Positions 1 to 5,383 of a stretch of 10,875 nt of DNA are shown here, piece by piece (position 1 is the first letter of the stretch; every line of letters starts with the position of its first letter). The notes beneath the pieces are model-generated. The model did no database searches and was not told where the DNA came from. It was given only the letters and a program-made list of their open reading frames with translations. Origin of the DNA: an uncultured Opitutales bacterium (GTDB taxonomy: Bacteria; Verrucomicrobiota; Verrucomicrobiia; Opitutales; Intestinicryptomonadaceae); the NCBI GenBank assembly GCA_900546565.1, contig URDC01000048.1, positions 1-10,875 on the forward strand, read 5' to 3'. The position numbers and the translations under genes were made by a program.

Positions 1-2
1 CC

Positions 3-74
3 TCCAACACCCCCCCAATCATTTCCGCCCGCACCGCCTCGCCACACCCGCACAACCCCAATAAAAACACATAA
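3..74 (+). CDS. possible 3' end of an unidentified gene cut by the window edge
   Basis: Frame 3 is open from the first base to a TAA at 72-74, giving a tail of about 23 residues that ends in PHPHNPNKNT. Most codons end in C (TCC, AAC, ACC, GCC, CGC), the habit of the clear + strand genes that follow, which is the only reason to propose it. No function can be read from so short and proline-rich a tail. The opposite strand also has an open frame across the same bases (reading EAVRAEMIGG), so this may be the start of a leftward gene or simply C-rich non-coding DNA. Low confidence. Confidence 0.22.
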   Translation, partial: SNTPPIISARTASPHPHNPNKNT

Positions 75-125
75 CACCCCAAATTTTTGTTGCAAAACCG
101 CGCCGCCGTCTGGAAAATGGAACAT

Positions 126-521
126 ATGAAAAAAATATTTTGCGCAATTTTTTCCCTGTCGGCAGTTCTGTTGTGCTCTTGCGTGACAAAGGTTATGGTC
201 GATTCCCCCGAACACCCCGTCGCCGTCTACGACGACCTCACCCACGACTTCACGGGGCAGATTAAGGGCAGCCTTGCCGACGTTTTCAGGTCTACAAACC
301 TCGCCCTCGAACGCGATATGGGGTTCTTCCGCTGCGGACAAATTCCCAAAGACAATGAGTGGTTCATCTACGCCCGCGCCAAAAAGGACATTCAAATAGT
401 CGTCAACCTCAAAGAGCAAAAGGGCGTAGTCAACGTCGTAATCAGCTACGGCGACGACGATCTCGTCGTCTGCCAGCGTCTGTTCAAGGCGATTCTCGAA
501 AATATGAAACGCTACCGATAG
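126..521 (+). CDS. small lipoprotein, function unknown (DUF3568-like in overall look)
   Basis: A 131-residue exported protein of unknown role. From the ATG at 126 it begins MKKIF, followed by a hydrophobic stretch (residues 4-17) and a lipobox Leu-Cys-Ser-Cys with Cys19 as the predicted lipidation site, so it should be anchored in a membrane facing the periplasm. In-frame upstream ATGs at 87 and 117 exist, but they would put non-signal sequence before the KK-hydrophobic-Cys pattern, so 126 is preferred. The mature part is a compact alpha/beta-looking domain: a helix near 44-62, strand-rich 78-110, and a C-terminal helix 112-131. Cys70 and Cys116 could form a disulfide. The size and the alternating strand/helix pattern recall small DUF3568-type lipoproteins, but this is resemblance only. 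The gene ends just before a strong terminator and so is probably transcribed separately from what follows. Confidence 0.8.
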   Translation: MKKIFCAIFSLSAVLLCSCVTKVMVDSPEHPVAVYDDLTHDFTGQIKGSLADVFRSTNLALERDMGFFRCGQIPKDNEWFIYARAKKDIQIVVNLKEQKGVVNVVISYGDDDLVVCQRLFKAILENMKRYR

Positions 522-535
522 CGCGATTTTTTCGT

Positions 536-567
536 AAAGCCTTGTCGGATTCGGCGGGGCTTTTTTT
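536..567 (+). terminator. intrinsic terminator of the small lipoprotein gene
   Basis: Starting 15 nt after the stop codon, GCCTTGTCG (539-547) pairs with CGGCGGGGC (552-560) over 9 bp including G-U pairs. The loop is GATT, and seven T follow directly (561-567). AAA before the stem can pair with the first T's. This is a textbook Rho-independent terminator on the + strand. Confidence 0.85.
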
Positions 568-596
568 GTCAAAACAGAAACCTTAAAAACAGAATT

Positions 597-959
597 ATGG
601 ATTTTCTTCCCTACTATTCAGACCTAAAACTCGTCGGACACCTCGCCTGTGCATTCGTCGGGACAATGTTCTCGGGCACGCTTTTGTTCGCGGCTTCGCT
701 CTTTGCCGAAAAGGGCGGGCTCTTCGAACGCTCATACGCGTTCGCATTGATGTGCTCGGCTTGCGTCTGGGCTGTCCCCGCATTTTTGGACGCTTCACCG
801 CGGGCGAAGGAGTTTGCCGCATACGGATTACTCGCGGCTTCGCTGCTTGCGCTAAAATACGACTTTCGGAAAGACGCCCGCGCCTGCATTCCCTATTGGC
901 TTGCGTTCGCCGCGGGGCAGGCGGCAGTCTATTTTATGCTCTACAAAAAAATGATATAA
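597..959 (+). CDS. small integral membrane protein, function unknown
   Basis: A 120-residue protein with about four hydrophobic segments, near residues 11-34, 46-64, 72-87 and 97-116, separated by short charged loops (for example AEKGGLFERS and KYDFRKDAR). It should sit in the inner membrane. I see no catalytic motif and do not recognise a family. The start at 597 is the first ATG after the preceding terminator; it has only a weak purine-rich stretch (AAAACAG) in front of it and no clear Shine-Dalgarno. The stop is 6 nt before the dipeptidase start, so the two are very likely co-transcribed. The short 29-nt leader after the terminator means any promoter must overlap the terminator or lie further upstream. 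Confidence 0.75.
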   Translation: MDFLPYYSDLKLVGHLACAFVGTMFSGTLLFAASLFAEKGGLFERSYAFALMCSACVWAVPAFLDASPRAKEFAAYGLLAASLLALKYDFRKDARACIPYWLAFAAGQAAVYFMLYKKMI

Positions 960-965
960 TTTGAC

Positions 966-2345
966 ATGAAAGAATTCGACCCGCAAACATTCATTTCCGA
1001 ACTCGTCAAAATCCCGAGCATTTCCGCCAACTCGAACCGCACCGCCGACGTGCGCCGCTGCGCCGAGTTCCTGACGCGCGAGCTCTCCGCGCTCGGTTTC
1101 GAGTCCGAACTCGTCAAAACCCCGCTCCACCCGATAGTTTTCGCCCGCCGCGCCTGCGCCGCCCAAACGCCGAAATTCAAAATTCTCTGCTACGGACATT
1201 ACGATGTCCAGCCGCCCGAACCGCTCGAAAAGTGGCATACCGACCCCTTCGAGCCCGTCGTCAAGGACGGCAGAATCTGGGGCAGGGGCACCGCCGATAA
1301 CAAAGGGCCCTTCACCTGTATGTTCGCGGGCGTAGTCGATTTTCTGCGTAAGAATCCCGACGCCCCCGTCGAGTTCGGCATAATGCTCGAAGGCGAGGAG
1401 GAAATCGGCAGCCCCAGCATGACAAAATTCATCAGGGAAAACGCCGACCTCATTTCGTCCTACGACTTCATAATGCTAAGCGACACCTCTTCGCCGTCGC
1501 CCGAGCAAATCGTCATCACCACGGGCTTGCGCGGCACGGGCTCAATCGACGCCGTTTTCAGGGGCGCAAAAACCGACGTCCATTCGGGAATGTTTGGCGG
1601 AATGATTTACAACCCCGTTCAGGCGATGTGCGAAGTCTGCGCCTCGCTGCACACGCCCGACGGCTTCGTAAACATCGAACACTTCTACGACGGCATCGCC
1701 GAAATCGAGGATTGGGAAAAATCCGAAATCGCCAAGTCGCCCTTCGGCGACGCCGCCGTAAAAAAACTTCTCGGCGTTCCCGAACTCTACAAACAGGGCG
1801 ACATACCCGCATCAATCGCCGGTCGCGTCCTGCCGACACTTGAATTTACGGGCATCGGCGGCGGCTATCAGGGCGAGGGCTCGAAATCCGTAATCGCCGC
1901 CGAGTGCTTCTGCAAAATCTCCGTCCGAACCGTTCCGCCGCAGCACACGCGCGATATGCTCGAACTCGTCAAACGCGCAATCGTCGAGCGAACCCCCGAA
2001 CAGATAAAAGTCGATTTCGTCGAATACGACGCCGACGGCGACGGCTACTTCGTAAACCCCAAACATTTCGAGCCCACCGAGCGCGGGCGCAAACTCGCCC
2101 GAGCCTTTGCCGCCGTCGACAGATGCGTTCAAAGCGCGTTCGGCAACAAGCCGCTTTTCCTTCGCGAGGGCGCGAGCATTCCGCTGATTGCCGACATCAA
2201 AAAATACACGGGGCTAGATTGCATAATGCTCGGGCTTTTCAACCCCGAGGACAACCTCCACGCCCCCGACGAAAGCTTCCGCCTCTCCACAATAGAAAAA
2301 GCCTCGCGCTATTATCGCGAATTTTTGGAGGACATCATAAAATGA
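966..2345 (+). CDS. M20-family metallo-dipeptidase (CNDP/PepV-like)
   Basis: A 459-residue cytoplasmic zinc peptidase expected to hydrolyse dipeptides or similar short amide substrates. All M20 landmarks are visible: the first metal ligand His78 with Asp80 in GHYDVQ, the bridging Asp111 in GRGTADNKG, the general base and metal-ligand glutamates Glu145/Glu146 in EGEEEIGS, Asp173 in LSDTS, His206 in the lid/dimerisation domain (TDVHSG), and the last metal ligand His432 in NLHAPDES. Length and domain order (catalytic, lid about 190-310, catalytic) match the carnosinase-type dipeptidase branch rather than the shorter aminoacylases. No signal peptide is present. The stop codon overlaps the start of the QueD-like gene (ATGA), and its last codons carry that gene's Shine-Dalgarno, so the two are translationally coupled. 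Exact substrate is not readable from sequence. Confidence 0.93.
   Translation: MKEFDPQTFISELVKIPSISANSNRTADVRRCAEFLTRELSALGFESELVKTPLHPIVFARRACAAQTPKFKILCYGHYDVQPPEPLEKWHTDPFEPVVKDGRIWGRGTADNKGPFTCMFAGVVDFLRKNPDAPVEFGIMLEGEEEIGSPSMTKFIRENADLISSYDFIMLSDTSSPSPEQIVITTGLRGTGSIDAVFRGAKTDVHSGMFGGMIYNPVQAMCEVCASLHTPDGFVNIEHFYDGIAEIEDWEKSEIAKSPFGDAAVKKLLGVPELYKQGDIPASIAGRVLPTLEFTGIGGGYQGEGSKSVIAAECFCKISVRTVPPQHTRDMLELVKRAIVERTPEQIKVDFVEYDADGDGYFVNPKHFEPTERGRKLARAFAAVDRCVQSAFGNKPLFLREGASIPLIADIKKYTGLDCIMLGLFNPEDNLHAPDESFRLSTIEKASRYYREFLEDIIK
2327..2332 (+). promoter_or_regulatory. Shine-Dalgarno fixing the start of the QueD-like gene
   Basis: GGAGGA lies inside the dipeptidase coding sequence, 9 nt before the ATG at 2342. 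It is the clearest ribosome binding site in the window and decides the start of the downstream gene in an open frame that otherwise runs far upstream in a shadow of the dipeptidase. Confidence 0.75.
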
Positions 2346-2773
2346 TAACTTGCAGGAAAACATACTTCGACATACCCTTCGCCCACCGCCAGCATTTGCA
2401 CGACGGACATTGCTCTTTCGTGCACGGGCACAACTGGGACATCTCCATAACATTCGCCTGTAAAACGCCCGACGAAAACGGCTTCGTCGTCGATTTCGGC
2501 AAAGTCAAATTCATAAAAAAGTGGATTGACGAACACCTCGACCACGCCTGCGTCTTCGCTTCCGACGACCCTGTCGCCCCAAAGCTCACCGCCGCCGCCC
2601 CCGAGGCTTGGAACGTCTATTACGCCGAACAGTGCTCCTGCGAAGGCTTGGCAAAGCACCTCTTCGAAGTCTTCAATAAACTCGTGCGCGAAAACACCGC
2701 GGGGCGCGTTTGGGTCGTTTCCGTCGAAGTCAGCGAAGACAAAAAAAACACCGCCACCTACACGGCGGATTGA
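2342..2773 (+). CDS. queD: 6-carboxytetrahydropterin synthase / 6-pyruvoyl-tetrahydropterin synthase family (QueD-like)
   Basis: A 143-residue enzyme of the PTPS/QueD fold. QueD turns dihydroneopterin triphosphate into 6-carboxy-tetrahydropterin, an early step towards preQ0 and queuosine. The zinc ligands are visible as His15 (FAHRQ) and His28/His30 (VHGHNW), with Cys24 just before them as the expected catalytic nucleophile. The DFG motif (51-53), LDH at 66-68 (catalytic His68), and Glu101 in SCEGLA, which aligns with the PTxE pterin-binding glutamate, are all in the usual order. The C-terminal strand VWVVSVEVSED matches the usual V-x-V-x-E ending. It is somewhat longer than typical QueD (about 120), mainly from a loop at about 72-98. 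The start is set by the GGAGGA site and the 4-nt ATGA overlap with the dipeptidase stop. No queC, queE or queF is nearby, so a PTPS-like role with another pterin cannot be excluded. Confidence 0.85.
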   Translation: MITCRKTYFDIPFAHRQHLHDGHCSFVHGHNWDISITFACKTPDENGFVVDFGKVKFIKKWIDEHLDHACVFASDDPVAPKLTAAAPEAWNVYYAEQCSCEGLAKHLFEVFNKLVRENTAGRVWVVSVEVSEDKKNTATYTAD

Positions 2774-2836
2774 CCCAACAGCCCACTCCCATTTAGCATA
2801 TCTAAACACTTCCGTCTACACACGGACACTCCGCCT

Positions 2837-3514
2837 ATGCCCGACTTATCCGCCGCCGAACAGTTTTCAAAAATCGCACAAAAATATGATTCCCAGCGAC
2901 GCCTTTTGATACCGTGCTTCGACGCCTTCTACGACGCCGCTTGCGCGTCTCTCGACCTCCCCGAACACGCAAAAATAGCAGACTTGGGCGCGGGCACGGG
3001 CATTCTTTCCGCGGAAGTCGCAAAAAAATTTCCGACGGCGCAAATAGAACTTGTCGACATCTCCGCCCCGATGCTCGATATCGCCCGCCAACGCTTCGCA
3101 GCTTCGCAAAACATAACATTCACCCTGTCCGATTTCGCGACTTGGCGGCCCGCCGAAAAACTCGACGCCGTCGTTTCCGCACTCGCAATCCACCACATTC
3201 CCGATTCCGAAAAAATCGCGCTTTATAAAAAGATTTTCGAAAACCTAAAAGACGGCGGAACTTTCGTGAACGCCGAACAGGTCTTGGGCGAAACCCCCGC
3301 CGAAATCGATGCAAACGCCTCAGCCCGCGAACGGCTCGTGCAAAAATACCTCGCGCCCGAACAACGCACAGTCGCCCGCGAACGCCTTAAACTCGACAGG
3401 TGCGCAACCGTAAAAACACAACTCGCGTGGCTTGCGGAAATCGGCTTCACCTCTTGCCGGTGCATATTCGCCCATCTTGACTTCGCCGTCCTCGCGGCAC
3501 GAAAACGGTCTTAA
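2837..3514 (+). CDS. class I SAM-dependent methyltransferase
   Basis: A 225-residue cytoplasmic methyltransferase with a Rossmann-type AdoMet-binding core. Motif I is ADLGAGTGILS (residues 48-58), the acidic residue closing the second strand is Asp74 in ELVDIS, the adenine-contacting Asp99 lies in LSDF, and motif IV with the following helix reads ALAIHHIPD (115-123). This pattern (BioC/UbiE/trans-aconitate-methyltransferase type) points to a small-molecule acceptor, but the acceptor is not identifiable. It follows the QueD-like gene after a 63-nt gap with no terminator, so it may be read from the same transcript. There is no good Shine-Dalgarno before the ATG at 2837; a small TCCGT/ACGGA inverted repeat lies just upstream without a T run. 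Nothing resembling a terminator follows the stop. Confidence 0.88.
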   Translation: MPDLSAAEQFSKIAQKYDSQRRLLIPCFDAFYDAACASLDLPEHAKIADLGAGTGILSAEVAKKFPTAQIELVDISAPMLDIARQRFAASQNITFTLSDFATWRPAEKLDAVVSALAIHHIPDSEKIALYKKIFENLKDGGTFVNAEQVLGETPAEIDANASARERLVQKYLAPEQRTVARERLKLDRCATVKTQLAWLAEIGFTSCRCIFAHLDFAVLAARKRS

Positions 3515-3559
3515 AGTTTTAATCAAAACGGTAAACAATAAAAGATATAAAAAAATAAT

Positions 3560-5239
3560 ATGAAAAATAGAAAATATGGGTTGGAAAGAATTTTTATTCC
3601 TTTCGTTTTTTTTGCGGTATGCTGCGGTTGTTCGTCCCGCTTTTCTTCCGCCGATTCCACTCCGAAATACGAATCCCTTGTTCCATGCGAGCCGGGAATT
3701 TCTCCTACGGCGTGGTGTACTTGGGGTACGCAAAACCGCACATTATCTATAAAAAAATCCACGGTCGACGCCGACAACAAAATAATGTTTGCAGGCGACC
3801 AAGGCGCGTCGCTTGCCCGGGAAAACATAAACGAAAAAACCGTATTTTCCGACGGCGGTTGGATAGACGATTGGCCGCAGATACGTGGCGATATGTTCTT
3901 TCTTTTCGACGACGGTTGGGACGTAAAACCCCATATCGATAGAAACGGAGAAGTTTATCTTTTCGGTTCAATGATTCTCAACGCCGAAAAATTTCCGACA
4001 TGTGCCAATCCCAATCCCGCAGAGAGACTGAGAAAACTCAACGATAAAGTCAAAGCTCGGGGGTGGAAAGGAGCAGGACTATGGATTGCCGCCCAGTGCG
4101 CGCGTTCGTTCCCGAACGAAAAATTGCAGCCCAATGAAGTTCGCCAATATTGGAAAACACGCATATTGTGGTCGAAAGAGGCCGGTGTGAAGTATTGGAA
4201 AGTCGATTGGGGCTATCGTTGTCTTGACGTTGATTTCAGAAAAATGCTTACGGATTTGGGGCACGAACTCTATCCCGACCTTTTGATAGAACACAGCATA
4301 CCGCGTTATCCGATAAATTCGCTTTCGTTCGACAAACGCAACGGTCGGTTTACAGGAAGCGGACGTTTTGTCGACACCGACATAGCCACACTCGGGCGCA
4401 TTAAAAAACTTTTAAAATTTAGCGACTACACACGCGTTTACGATACCATAGCTCCCTTTACTACGGTTTCCACTCTTGACCGAACTTATTGGTATTTGAC
4501 TGAATCCGAAAAGATAAAATCGAACGGTATTTTGAATATTGAAGACGATGTTTATCTAGGTGCCGGTTTGGGGTGCGCATACGCAATTATGCGTTCTAAC
4601 CGTTGGAGTTCCGGAACGCCCCATACATTGCTTTTAAACAAAAAATGCGCCGAAGTTATCCGCGCCGTCAGATGGCAGCGAATAGCTCCCGCATTTTCCA
4701 CTGCGAATTCGAAAACACTTGTCTCCCAAAAACGCCTTGAAGACAGTTGGACATTCAAAGACGGTCAAACATGGTGGAAGGAAGCTTGGGGACAAAAACT
4801 CCATCAGTCCGCACCAGCGATTGTCGCCAGAAATATGAAATTGCCGTATGTTGTTTCTTCCGTGAAATCCGATGCGGACATTCCCTTTATTGCGGCAAGT
4901 AAAAGCCCCAACGGGGCTGTTGCCGTTGCTTTTCTTCCGCGTGTAGGCGACATTCGAGGCGTATATACTCCAAAAGTTTCCCTTTGTGTCGAAGAAAACA
5001 TTTCGGGTAAAAAAGTCGGAGTTTTCGGATATTTTGATAGTATTTCATTCAAAGTTGCTGCAAAGCCGAGACTCGTGCTTGCACAAGATTTACTTTCCGA
5101 TAATCCAGTGGACATCACGTCCGAGTGCGAATATCGCGACGGCTGGATTATACTTTCGGGGAGAATTGCCGAAAAACTTTGTTCGATACAGCCCAAAGGC
5201 GATATTTCGGCTCCCGCGATTGTATTCAAAGCCGAATAA
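3560..5239 (+). CDS. secreted lipoprotein glycoside hydrolase, clan GH-D-like (alpha-galactosidase-type, GH27/GH36-like)
   Basis: A 559-residue exported glycosidase-like protein. The N-terminus has basic residues, a hydrophobic stretch (about 11-23) and a Cys-rich lipobox-like end CCGCSS, with Cys24 the likely lipid site. The central TIM-barrel region carries FLFDDGWD (115-121), GLWIAAQ (173-179) and YWKVDWG (212-218). The Lys-x-Asp-Trp motif with Asp216 is the usual nucleophile signature of clan GH-D, as in GH27/GH36 alpha-galactosidases. A candidate acid/base is Asp289 in FSDYTRVYD. A beta-rich C-terminal part (about 425-559) follows. Expected role: outer-surface or periplasmic release of alpha-linked galactose or a related sugar from glycans; the substrate is inference. 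Its codons are clearly less G/C-ending than those of the genes on either side. The 45-nt A-rich leader has no Shine-Dalgarno. A TATAAA at 3546-3551 is only 8 nt from the ATG, so a promoter there would give an almost leaderless transcript. Confidence 0.72.
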   Translation: MKNRKYGLERIFIPFVFFAVCCGCSSRFSSADSTPKYESLVPCEPGISPTAWCTWGTQNRTLSIKKSTVDADNKIMFAGDQGASLARENINEKTVFSDGGWIDDWPQIRGDMFFLFDDGWDVKPHIDRNGEVYLFGSMILNAEKFPTCANPNPAERLRKLNDKVKARGWKGAGLWIAAQCARSFPNEKLQPNEVRQYWKTRILWSKEAGVKYWKVDWGYRCLDVDFRKMLTDLGHELYPDLLIEHSIPRYPINSLSFDKRNGRFTGSGRFVDTDIATLGRIKKLLKFSDYTRVYDTIAPFTTVSTLDRTYWYLTESEKIKSNGILNIEDDVYLGAGLGCAYAIMRSNRWSSGTPHTLLLNKKCAEVIRAVRWQRIAPAFSTANSKTLVSQKRLEDSWTFKDGQTWWKEAWGQKLHQSAPAIVARNMKLPYVVSSVKSDADIPFIAASKSPNGAVAVAFLPRVGDIRGVYTPKVSLCVEENISGKKVGVFGYFDSISFKVAAKPRLVLAQDLLSDNPVDITSECEYRDGWIILSGRIAEKLCSIQPKGDISAPAIVFKAE

Positions 5240-5320
5240 AAATTTATCGACATCTGCACGCACATTACACCAATACACATAGCGCGCACACACAGCCAAA
5301 ATTCCGCGCACACACCACAC

Positions 5321-5365
5321 AAAAAAACGCGCCTCAGAAAAATTTTCCGCGGGCGCGTTTTTTTT
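5321..5365. terminator. bidirectional terminator between the convergent glycosidase and topB genes
   Basis: A run of seven A (5321-5327) leads into ACGCGCC (5327-5333), which pairs with GGCGCGT (5352-5358) and is followed by eight T (5358-5365). The A/T runs make it work in both directions, ending the + strand glycosidase and the - strand topB. The 18-nt loop itself contains a self-complementary AAAATTTT. The remaining gap (5240-5320) is CA-rich, with GCGCACACAC occurring twice, and holds no gene. Confidence 0.85.
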
Positions 5366-5383
5366 AATTCCGTATAAATCAGC

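Noticed and set aside
954..959. TATAAT just before the dipeptidase start as a promoter
   Set aside because: It spans the last codons and stop of the membrane-protein gene, is only 6 nt from the ATG, and has no -35 box at a usable distance.
1904..2341. Upstream extension of the QueD-like frame by 146 codons
   Set aside because: The added part is an Arg-rich out-of-frame reading of the dipeptidase. The strong GGAGGA site and family alignment place the start at 2342.
2804..2830. Inverted repeat TCCGT/ACGGA between the QueD-like and methyltransferase genes as a terminator
   Set aside because: The stem is only 5 bp and no T run follows.
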